This document shows positions 1-8,984 of a stretch of DNA of 64,000 nucleotides, piece by piece. Below the pieces are notes generated by a model. It had not been told where the DNA came from, searched no databases, and saw only the letters and a program-made list of their open reading frames with translations. Numbering within the stretch: the first letter of the stretch is position 1; the number at the start of each line of letters is the position of its first letter. The stretch comes from Seminavis robusta (lineage: Eukaryota > Bacillariophyta > Bacillariophyceae > Naviculales > Naviculaceae). The translations under genes and the position numbers were made by a program. The DNA lies in contig CAICTM010000105.1 in the NCBI GenBank assembly GCA_903772945.1, forward strand, positions 56,031 to 120,030. The letters run 5' to 3'.

Positions 1-3000
1 ATGGGCAGCTTCCAGAGGAGATTGGTGTGTTGGTGACTCTTAGTGAGATTGACTTGAGTGGTAATGCTCTTCAAGGTGACCTTCCCTCCACCATTGGGTT
101 GCTCACAAACCTCCTGTACCTGGAGCTGGATGGCAGTGAATTACAAGGGGAGCTCCCAACTGAGATGGGTAACTTGATCAACATGGTCAACTTCTATGCC
201 CACAACAATGACCTCGGTGGAAGCATTCCTGAAGTGATTGGTTCCTGGACAAAGGCTCAACGTGTGTGGTTGAATTCCAATGAGTTCTCTGGTGAGCTCC
301 CCTCGGCGGTTGGACTCATGACCAACCTGAAGATGTTCAAGGCCGGTAACAACTTGTTGGAAGGGGAGATCCCAAGCGAATTCGGATTGCTAGACACCCT
401 TCGTGCCTTGGAATTGGGAAGCAACTCTTTCGAAGGCTCAATTCCTGACTCGATCATGAGTTTGTCTGGTCTTGAAGTTTTGGATGTGTCTAACAACCAG
501 CTGACTGGCCTCTTGGAGTTTGATGGATTGACCGGAATCAAGGATTTGCTGCTTGCCAACAACAACCTCACTGGTGCCTTGGGCGCAGGAATCGGTGGCA
601 TGCTCATGGCCGACATGATCGATTTGAGCAATAACAAGTTCAACTCGAGCCTTCCCGAGGAGGTGGGACAGCTTCGTGGCTTGTCAACTTTCATCATCTC
701 GTCCAACTCCTTCTTTGGAACCTTGCCTTCGGAAATCGGCGCTCTCCAAGGACTCAGTGTCTTCGATGTTTCCAACAACCAATTTGTCGGTGCAATTCCT
801 GAAGAGTTTTGGGATTTGACTGGTGCTCGCAAGATTGATCTGTCCTCCAACCAGTTCACTGGAGAACTCCCCACGGCTATTGGCGACCTTGGTGCAGCGG
901 AGCTCAATCTGAGGAGCAACAAGATCGCCGGACGTATTCCTGCAGCGATTGGAAATATGACGAACGTTGGTGTGATCGATTTCAGTCAAAACGAACTCGC
1001 GGGAAATATTCCAACCGAAGTGGGCAACCTTGTCCGGGTTGGGCGGTTCTCGTTGAGTGGTAATGCCGCAGTGAATGGTGTCCTGCCAGATGAGATGGGC
1101 GACATGGTGAATCTCCGCGAACTGTGGATCCAAAACACGTCTGTTGTTGGACCAATCCCCACGTCTTTCGGTCAGCTGAACAAGCTTGCAGTCCTTGCGT
1201 TGGACGGCAACAGCCTGTCAGGTAGCATTCCTGATATCTTTGGTAGCATGACTTCATTGAAGGAAGTGTTGCTCCATCACAATGACTTGAGTGGACAAGT
1301 GCCGCTCTCTTTGTGCCAGCTGAAAGAGACTGGTAGTGTGGAGACCATCTCGGTTGACTGCGGCAAGGTCAACTGCTTCTGTGATTGCGAGTGTGTGGAA
1401 CCGAGACCTGCTGTAAGCCGCGGAGATGGAAACGGTATTGACTTCATGGCAACACCTGCTCCTTCTTACGTCTTCAACGAGTCTGGTTGGGTGCTCGGTG
1501 ACCTCTACGGCATGCTACCAAGTTTTGCACGAGAGAATCTTGCAAATCCCAACTCCCCTCAAGCTGAAGCGTACAAATGGGATCTCCAAGATCCGGCCGC
1601 TTCGTCTCTTTCCTTGGAGCAGCGACTATCAAGATACGGACTGGCTGCCCTGTACTTTGCCACCAACGGTGCTTCGTGGACTGTCAACGATCTCTGGCTC
1701 ACCCACGAAATCAGCCCCTGTGACTGGTTCTCTCAGTCCAGTACCTCGGTGTGTAACGACGACGGAATTGTGGACAATGTCGATCTTGATGAGAATAATC
1801 TCGATGGCAGCATTCCCGAAGAGGTCGCTCTTGTGGCAGCCATGTGGGTATTCTCGATGAACATGAATCCTCGATTGGGTGGCACATTGCCTTCTTCGAT
1901 GGGTTCGTGGAGGAATGCCGCTGTTATTGATCTCCACGGCAGTAACTTTGGCGGTCCAATCCCAAGCGAGCTCGGGCAGCTGCCAAACCTTGCAGACCTC
2001 TTCCTCATGAAGAACAAGTTCTCTGGAGGCCTACCGAAAGAACTTGGAAACCTTGGCTCTTTGGAACGCATGTCTGTCGAAGGCAACAGCCTAGACGGCA
2101 TGCTTCCGACCACAATTGGTCGGCTTGGAAAGGCAAAAGCTCTCAGCTTCCGAGAGAATCTCTTCAACGGAAAGATCCCTACCGAGGTGGGAGCCTTGGA
2201 TTCCATTGCCTTCCTTGATTTGTCCTTCAATGCCTTCAACGGCGCCGTCCCATCAGAGATTGGCTCTCTGAATGAGACATTGACCAACTTGCTCATCGAG
2301 TACAACACCCTGTCCGGCGAAATCCCAAGCGAAATTGGTCTCCTCGCGAAAGCCGAACAGATCTCCTTCTCCAAGAATCAAATTGGTGGAACCTTGCCCG
2401 AGGCCATTGGGCAATTGGATTCCATCCAGTACCTGACCTTGGACAACAACAACTTGAACGGTCCTATTCCTTCACAGCTTTGGGGTTGCATGAATACGTT
2501 GAGCCTTTTGGATCTTTCGTACAACTCTTTCACGGGTGCTCTTCCTCGAGAGCTCTTCTTGGCTGGAACCGGAAGCTCTATCGAGGGCTTCCACGTGGAC
2601 CACAACCCCGGGATCTCCGGGGATATCCCAAGCGACATTGGCCTCCTCACGAGTGCCCAGACCATCATGATGAGCGAAACCGGCCTTGGTGGCTCCATTC
2701 CGTCCGAGTTTGGTTTGCTCTCCGCCAACCTTCAATGGCTTGACCTGTCCGACACTCAAGTGGAAGGACAGCTGCCATCGAAACTGCATGCCATGACTGC
2801 GTTGAAAGTCCTTCTCCTGGAGGACAACAGCGGATTGACTGGCTCCGTCCCATCGGACTTTGGACGCTTCATGAACATCGAAGAGCTATCGATTACCGGA
2901 ACACAAATCGGTGGCTCCATCCCTAGCCAGCTGGGTAATGCCAGAACCATCACTCAGCTCTACCTAAATAACAATGCCCTCCAGGGACCGATTCCGACTG

Positions 3001-3164
3001 AACTCGGATTCCTGAGCAACATGAAGCACCTTTGGTTGCATCAAAATAGCCTGACTGGCTCTATGCCCCAAGAGATTTGCCAACTCGGATTGGAAACCTT
3101 GGTGGTTGACTGTGAAACCGTCCAGTGCAGCACTGACTGTGGCTGTACTTGTTCGGGTTCATAG
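1..3164 (+). CDS. Large leucine-rich-repeat protein with two LRR modules (5' partial)
   Basis: The reading frame is open to the left window edge (first full codon at base 3), so the true start lies outside. About 1,050 residues are visible, nearly all plant-type LRRs of about 24 residues with the signature LxGxIPxEIGxLxxL. The first LRR block ends near base 1400 in a Cys-rich cap (CNCFCDCEC-like spacing). A linker follows with SPQAEAYKW and RYGLAALYFATNGASW, the N-terminal module of diatom LRR proteins. A second LRR block then runs to a similar Cys cap (CSTDCGCTC) and a stop. It is therefore a head-to-tail double LRR protein. LRR scaffolds usually bind proteins or glycans, and an extracellular or surface role is inferred. 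No intron is seen in the visible part and no membrane segment is visible, although one could lie upstream. The ligand is unknown. Confidence 0.88.
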   Translation, partial: GQLPEEIGVLVTLSEIDLSGNALQGDLPSTIGLLTNLLYLELDGSELQGELPTEMGNLINMVNFYAHNNDLGGSIPEVIGSWTKAQRVWLNSNEFSGELPSAVGLMTNLKMFKAGNNLLEGEIPSEFGLLDTLRALELGSNSFEGSIPDSIMSLSGLEVLDVSNNQLTGLLEFDGLTGIKDLLLANNNLTGALGAGIGGMLMADMIDLSNNKFNSSLPEEVGQLRGLSTFIISSNSFFGTLPSEIGALQGLSVFDVSNNQFVGAIPEEFWDLTGARKIDLSSNQFTGELPTAIGDLGAAELNLRSNKIAGRIPAAIGNMTNVGVIDFSQNELAGNIPTEVGNLVRVGRFSLSGNAAVNGVLPDEMGDMVNLRELWIQNTSVVGPIPTSFGQLNKLAVLALDGNSLSGSIPDIFGSMTSLKEVLLHHNDLSGQVPLSLCQLKETGSVETISVDCGKVNCFCDCECVEPRPAVSRGDGNGIDFMATPAPSYVFNESGWVLGDLYGMLPSFARENLANPNSPQAEAYKWDLQDPAASSLSLEQRLSRYGLAALYFATNGASWTVNDLWLTHEISPCDWFSQSSTSVCNDDGIVDNVDLDENNLDGSIPEEVALVAAMWVFSMNMNPRLGGTLPSSMGSWRNAAVIDLHGSNFGGPIPSELGQLPNLADLFLMKNKFSGGLPKELGNLGSLERMSVEGNSLDGMLPTTIGRLGKAKALSFRENLFNGKIPTEVGALDSIAFLDLSFNAFNGAVPSEIGSLNETLTNLLIEYNTLSGEIPSEIGLLAKAEQISFSKNQIGGTLPEAIGQLDSIQYLTLDNNNLNGPIPSQLWGCMNTLSLLDLSYNSFTGALPRELFLAGTGSSIEGFHVDHNPGISGDIPSDIGLLTSAQTIMMSETGLGGSIPSEFGLLSANLQWLDLSDTQVEGQLPSKLHAMTALKVLLLEDNSGLTGSVPSDFGRFMNIEELSITGTQIGGSIPSQLGNARTITQLYLNNNALQGPIPTELGFLSNMKHLWLHQNSLTGSMPQEICQLGLETLVVDCETVQCSTDCGCTCSGS

Positions 3165-4426
3165 TGATACGATATTTGTTTAAAAACTGAGATACATAGC
3201 TACATATTTCATATTGTACACGGCACCGTCTCTGTAACCTATTTAGAACAGATTGTATTGTAGATGCCGTTTGGTATCTGGCGCCTGCCAGAACGAGTAC
3301 GAGTGACACTCGTTAGCTGATACGGGCTACTCTGACGAAAAGGTCCGGATTTTCAAAAAAATCCGGATTTGCTCTGGATCGCCCAGAATCATCTGGTGAA
3401 CACAGTAACTGCTTGTTCCTGCCTGGACACATCCTCATCAAAAAACACACCACCTTGGCTGTCAAAGATGCCCTAGCATTTTAACCAATAGAGCCACCCT
3501 AGCAATACTTTGAGATAGGGAATACATAATTTGGATGTGACGGTCGCAGTGGTGGTAGTGGCTTGCCCATTTGGTGGTCTTGGAAGTGAACATTGACTAG
3601 CAAAGTGGGGAACTCATTTTTGCTTTTTCGATTGGTGCCAACAGCCTCCAGCTGATCTTAGATCCCAATTCCGGTCGAACCGAGCCATACCATTGCAGTC
3701 ATATATACACCTATGCAGTCAAGGAAGCCTGGAGACTGCCCAGAGTGAATCTGCTGTTCCTACAAGATCGTCGAGGACTACTAAAGAGGAGCCAGCCATC
3801 CAACGTCGTCAACCGGCCGTCGTCGAACGGAAGACGCTATTAACTCGTTGATCCAACTCACTTTCAGTGGTATGATGCTCCCTAATGGACTACAATGTGT
3901 CCATCAGATCAATAGATATGATTGCGTTGATAGCAGAAGGGTGGCACAGTCCGAAATAAAGGTGAAGCTGAGAACTTGGGGAAATATGGAAGAAGAATGA
4001 AGCATCTAATTTGACATAAGATAATGCCTGCTACATAGCTGTTACCACTACAACCAGCACATGGCTGCAACAAGCAAAGAATGTAGACAATTCTACGTGC
4101 TTAGTTTGGTTGTTTACATGCTACATTAGTCTCGTAGTCCTTGACCAGAGCATGGTGTTGTGATGAGGAGAAAAGTGAAGTATCTTACAGTTACTCAACG
4201 AAGACTCTTAATGTAAAGGGTATTTCGCATTTGCATTTTCAGTTTTGCTTCAAGTTTGGTAATTTAGTTTATTTTGGCTCATTTATATAAATTTAAAATT
4301 TATTTACAGGATAGTTCTTTGTTTCACTTGCAAAGCAAACCAGCCTGTATAGAAAACTCTGGATCCGGACTAAATCGTCAGAGTAGCGGGGTTGTGGAGT
4401 AGGTGGAGTTGCTTTCTAATATTGCT
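3165..4426. other. Intergenic, convergent gene ends
   Basis: This stretch lies between the 3' ends of the LRR gene (+) and the thioesterase gene (-), so it should hold two 3' UTRs. It is AT-rich around 4234-4330. I see no ORF with recognisable content, RNA gene or repeat here. Confidence 0.5.
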
Positions 4427-5107
4427 TTATTCCCCTGGAAGCTTGGGCAGCATGACACACAGCAAAGCCTTGAATTCTACTGCTTTGACTGTGGTTGCCG
4501 GTTTTCTTCCCACAATCTTGATTTCCCCTGAAATATTACAGGTCGTTTTTCTTGTCTCTTCTAAATTCTTCACAAATGCCTTCCATGCATCGTCCTTGGT
4601 AGGCAAGAAACTAGTGGCGATAATGAATTCATTGTCATCTGTATTCCAGACTGGTCGTTTGTAGTTGATTTCGGCAGATTGTACGACCACAGTACACTGA
4701 TTCAGGAGCTCTTCATCCCAAGTGTCTCTCAAGTGTATGACCAGCGTATACCACGCTGAAAGGACACAAACGGAATACAAACTCCCCGCAAATGCACTCC
4801 CATGGACATTGGTATTCCCTCGGATGGGCATGGATAAGGAGACGAATCCTTCTTGTTCGTCTGACCGCAAGATGACCTGGTCCACCGTTATTCCCATGCG
4901 ACGAGCGGGTGGCATGTTGACGTGAATGCTGGTAGAAACATACTTTTCTACTTCCGATAGCTTTCGCCCCACTCCCCGATGCAACGTTTTGCTTTCTTGT
5001 TTCTTGGCTTCGCTGGCAATCGCCAGAAAACTAGTCACTGCTGCCACACCGAGAAAGATAAGAAGGCTTGTAGTGGTAGTGCTTGCGCTGGATGTTGCCG
5101 TCACCAT
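4427..5107 (-). CDS. YiiD_C-type hotdog-fold thioesterase domain protein
   Basis: This single-exon ORF encodes 226 residues. Residues about 10-35 form a hydrophobic segment (SLLIFLGVAAVTSFLAIA) that could be a signal anchor or the start of a targeting peptide. The rest resembles the putative-thioesterase family with a YiiD C-terminal hotdog domain: a strand ending SLSMPIRGNTNVHGSAFAGS followed by a long helix (LYSVCVLSAWYTLVIHLR) and a later strand of the INYKRPV type. In this fold the N..GxxFAGS segment and following helix shape the acyl-thioester pocket. Hydrolysis of an acyl-CoA-like thioester is inferred from the family, and the substrate is unknown. In bacteria this domain is often fused to a GNAT acetyltransferase. 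Here it stands alone behind a membrane or targeting segment. Confidence 0.72.
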   Translation of the reverse strand: MVTATSSASTTTTSLLIFLGVAAVTSFLAIASEAKKQESKTLHRGVGRKLSEVEKYVSTSIHVNMPPARRMGITVDQVILRSDEQEGFVSLSMPIRGNTNVHGSAFAGSLYSVCVLSAWYTLVIHLRDTWDEELLNQCTVVVQSAEINYKRPVWNTDDNEFIIATSFLPTKDDAWKAFVKNLEETRKTTCNISGEIKIVGRKPATTVKAVEFKALLCVMLPKLPGE

Positions 5108-5806
5108 TGTGAAGGTTGTTGAGGTATCTTCTGCTTTGCACTTCGTCGTGATGCTGTCTGCTGTTTGGATCTTTTGACAAAATGACTTGAAACGAAATAA
5201 GCCAGCGCGCGCTGTAGAAACCCACCTTCGATGAAACCTGAAGAAACCAAAGGGACACCCGACAATTTTGACCGGGTGTGGAGTACGGTGGCGAAGTTAT
5301 GTTCGGAAGCCCCCCGGGGGGCGGCAAACCGTAGGCAAAGAAGAGGCGGAATTGGGGACAATCTAGCTAGCTAGGTCCTGATCAGGGGCTGACAAACGGA
5401 GGACCACCATGGGAGCCAATTCATTCACTTTCTTCCTTTCAGTGGACTTGAGTGCGGATTGTACCGGTATACTGGGCCTCCCCTTATTTGACCTGGAGTA
5501 CCTCTTGTGGAAGAGAGTTGCGAACACTACTGAAGCTAACAATAAAGAGTTCTAATCTTTCTGAGTTGTGGAAAATGAACATCACAGTGTTACTGTACTT
5601 TTTGGCTTCTACTATTTTCAGCTAGCATGTATCATCGGTAATGCAAGGCAGTGTGCCAGAGTCGGTGCTTTTGGTGGCCCTTAGCTGCCCTTACTATCAA
5701 GCTGAGGTCACAAACGGTTTGGGAGCTAGCATATCTCTCAGCGCATGCTGCAGTCTCCACCACAAACCCCAAGCCATTTATCCTAGCTATGGTTGTCACT
5801 GAAACT
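5108..5806. other. Intergenic between thioesterase start and LRR gene end
   Basis: It contains the upstream region of the minus-strand thioesterase gene and the 3' UTR of the next minus-strand LRR gene. A C/G palindrome (CCCCCCGGGGGG) sits at about 5311-5322. No gene is recognised. Confidence 0.4.
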
Positions 5807-8119
5807 CTACTGGGACAGGCAGTAGTCAGCAGCATCACCATCACAACACAGAGTGCAACAAGAGCACTCTATCATGGGATTGCCTGTGCCATCCCTTGGC
5901 AAGCAGTCAGCAGCCACTTCAAATGCGCCCTTTCCGGGGTCAGCCAAAGAACAGAGAGATGATGGAATGGGACCAGAAAGGTCATTCCCATTCACAATAA
6001 ACTGATTTAGAAATGTCAGAGAGGAAAGCTGTATTGGGATGGTGCCATGGAACTTGTTGTTGGAAATGTCAAAGGTTTGTAGATTTGTCAAAAGCTGGAG
6101 TCCAGTGCTTATGGTGCCAGTGAAGCCACAGTTGGAGACCTGAAGTGAAATTAAGTTGGTACACTTTGTAAAGAGTTCCTCTGGTAGGGAGCCATCCATA
6201 TTAGTCCGACTGATATGAAGTTCTGAAAGAGAGCCTTTCAGAAGTCCTATTTCGGATGGGATGGTTCCGTGTAAAGGGTTGCCTTGCAAATAGACGATGA
6301 GGCGACCAAGCCCATGGGATGCTGCAATTTCAGTGGGTAGAGTTCCTGTAAGCTACATGGGAGGGCAAGGGTGAGCTGTCAATCACAGATAGTTCAGGCT
6401 CTTGACCAAAAGTTGAAGATCACTGAGGATCGGTTCTCGAGAAAAGGTTGCCAAACCTCATTGTTTTCAAAAAAGAGATCAAGACGGTTTCCTCTTCTAG
6501 CTTGAAAGAGCTCTGTGGGAATGGAACCAGACAAGCTGTTTGAACCAAATTGAAGGACAGTCCCATCAAAGAGTCCAACTTCTGTGGGCAGTGTCCCGGT
6601 TAGTGAATTGTTTGCGAAAGATAAGGAGGAGAGTTTGTTTCCAAACAATTCCACAGGAATACTTCCAGAGAGCTCGTTGTGGGAGAGAATCAGTGTAGAA
6701 AGGGAAAGAAAGCTTCCATATATGCTTGGAATGTTGCCTGTCAGTTGGTTCACCATAAAATTTATTGATTCCAGTGTGGGAAGACTTGCAAGTTCTATGG
6801 GCAAAGGGCCGTTCAATCCATTGTTCGCTGATAATGAAAGCAAGGCAAGGATAAGTACAGGAATCGTGCATTTTTCGTCCTTGTTGTCATCAACAAAAAC
6901 TAGAAAAGCACTCACACAGCACCAACTCCGTAATGTTCTTTTCTCTGTCGCAAAGAATTCCTGCCCATTGACATTCATGAACACCCGTGAGCCACCAACT
7001 TCCCAATAAATCCGAACTAAAATATTCAATCCTGCATGATGCATCGTTTGCAGTTGTAGATGGCCCACAATGAAGCCAATCGCTCACTTGGGATGTTTGA
7101 AAGTAAGTCAATACCACAATGAACCTCTGTAGAACATTGTTGGCATCTGGGTTGAGCTGCAGAGGATCCTCAAACACAATCCAATCAAGAGCCTTGAACT
7201 TTGGCTGGGTGGGTTCTGGCTCATCGTTTTCGGGAAAATAATCGGGTCCAAAAGCCTCTTCAATTCTGTTCTGAATGTCCTCCAAAACAAAATACCGAAA
7301 GGAAGTGGGAGCCTGAGTCTCCACATCACCTTCTTTGTTGCTGCAGAGACCAGCTCCACAGACGGAACCAACAATCACTCCAACCATGAGAAGACTGCCA
7401 ATGAGTACAGAGATCAGGAGAGTCATTGTGGTTGATCGGTTTTTCCCATGCGAATGATCCAGCCTAGCAATCTGTGTAGGTTCTTCATTCTCTTCCACCT
7501 GGTTCGCCACGACCAATCCATCAATATCGTCGGTTGGAGTGGTGGCTTGGTCATCTGCCATACTTTGATTCCTTGCGTTTGTGCTTGGCATTCCGAGCTC
7601 TCCATCAGCAACAGACAGCTCATGAGAAGAAGAAGTAGCCCCCACCAATGAACGGCTGAGTGTTGTGGTTCTCTGGAGATCAGTCCCGGGGGCCGCTGCA
7701 TATGCTCCTGGATGCATGGCATCATCATGTGACTGATTTTGCCCACTTGTCAACCTTGGTTGCGAGAAAGCAAGCTCGTCATCTAGATCAGCATCTGCTG
7801 CAGGAGTTTCGCTGGTAACTTGACGATGATTCTTTATTTGCTCTTGTACTACCTTCAAAATAAAGGCATGGTCTTCCTTTTCTTCTTCTCTGATTTCCTC
7901 TCCCGTAGAGTTGTTGCCTGTTGTGCTGGGATGCTGCCATGATGACCGGAATGACCTTCCCTTTTGCTCCCCCGTTGCTTGCTCTCTCTGTTTCGCTTCC
8001 GATTCAAGCCTTTCCAGCTTTCTGAGCTTTGCCTCTATGTTGTCACCCCAGCTTCTGGCAGCCACAATATCCATCAACTCTTCCTCATCATCCATGATTT
8101 GGGCTGCAGAAAGTTCCAT
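5807..8119 (-). CDS. Single-pass membrane LRR protein, three exons
   Basis: My exon model is complement(join(5807..6352, 6457..6827, 6916..8119)), giving 706 codons plus stop with frame kept across both introns. Intron 1 (6828-6915, 88 bp) has donor GTGAGT and acceptor CAG, and splicing restores ITELVLSNNGLNGPLP. Intron 2 (6353-6456, 104 bp) has donor GTTTGG and acceptor TAG, and splicing restores FFENNELTGTLPTEI. Residues 1-230 are acidic, low complexity and probably cytoplasmic, with a charged helix near 20-50. A transmembrane segment spans about 231-258 (LLISVLIGSLLMVGVIVGSV). Next comes an ectodomain N-cap containing WLHCG and CQWAGILCD, then roughly ten LRRs and a Cys-rich C-terminus (CSCCTLCC). 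The topology resembles plant LRR receptor-like proteins, but there is no kinase domain. The ligand is unknown. Confidence 0.82.
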
Positions 8120-8202
8120 TTTGCGAAACCTCTATTATTGTGGAGGGTTTCAATTCTCGCTGCTTTCCTTCTTTCGCACTTCCTTCTTTCCGAAGAATCA
8201 AC

Positions 8203-8277
8203 GGGGGTTTTAGAGTAGGGAAATTATCTACGGAAGCCAGCCGGGGTCAGGCTTTTAAAGCAAAGAACAGTCGAAAT
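8203..8277 (-). repeat. 75-bp retroelement 3'-tail repeat (copy 1)
   Basis: The reverse complement matches 56603-56676 with only a few differences. It begins with the ATTTCGACTGTTCTTTGC coding end and runs through GGCTGGCTTCCGTAG to TACTCTAAAACCCCC. At the other locus the same sequence forms the end of a reverse-transcriptase-like ORF plus its 3' flank, so this copy is read as a detached 3' tail of that element. It sits about 90 bp upstream of the minus-strand LRR gene start. Confidence 0.6.
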
Positions 8278-8429
8278 GGTGACTGCATCCTACTAGCTAG
8301 TACTCGTACTAGTAGCTACAGTAGCTAGCTGACATCCCGGGGAGTGCCTCAAACCAACCGGTTTTGCCTCTTCCTTTCTTACCCCACCTTTCTGACGGTT
8401 TGGCGATTAGGTACCGTCTCCAACCAAGT

Positions 8430-8600
8430 TTAGCCCTTTTCAACCGCTTTCGACCGCCTCCGACCGCCTTCAACCGTCTGTTTTACCGCTTTGTTACCGC
8501 CTTTTTACCGCCTGTTTACCGCCTGTTCACCATTTTACCGCCTTTATTAGCCTTAACCACTCCTTACCGCCTTTGACCACTGTTCACCACCTATTTTAAT
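8430..8600. repeat. Degenerate TTACCGCCT/TCAACCGC tandem array
   Basis: Decamer-like units such as TTACCGCCTG, TTACCGCCTT, TCAACCGCTT, TCACCATTT and CGACCGCCTC follow one another for about 150 bp. The array lies in the 865-bp region between the divergent LRR (-) and DEP/DUF924 (+) starts. No coding content is evident. Confidence 0.55.
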
Positions 8601-8984
8601 CAAATGGGTACCACATCCAGGTGGTTGGGGATATATTCAGACAAACAAGATTGATTTGAGGCACCCCCCCGAGAGTTCTGGGGCAGTACGACGCAGACTG
8701 ACGTGGGGTTCGTGTTGCAGAAGGAAAAAGCAGCTGTCTGCGTTGACTGCGGCTTGGTATGTACCTTCACAGCTCTGCTGCGTTGTTTCCATTCCATCTG
8801 GAGCAATCTTTCCGGGAACCGCTCGGGCGATCTTTTATTCGCTGCATTGCCCAAAGATCCAATTGACTGGCAACATTCTCGCATCACAAATCCAAAACCC
8901 GAGATCCAAGAACCCAAAGAGATCCTTCTACATCGTATTACTAGCTATTAATAGTACAGCCAATCCAAGCAATACAGTAATACC

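Noticed and set aside
257-922. 221-codon minus-strand ORF opposite the first LRR gene
   Set aside because: The repeating SNKLLP/PISEG pattern is the antisense image of the LRR repeat.
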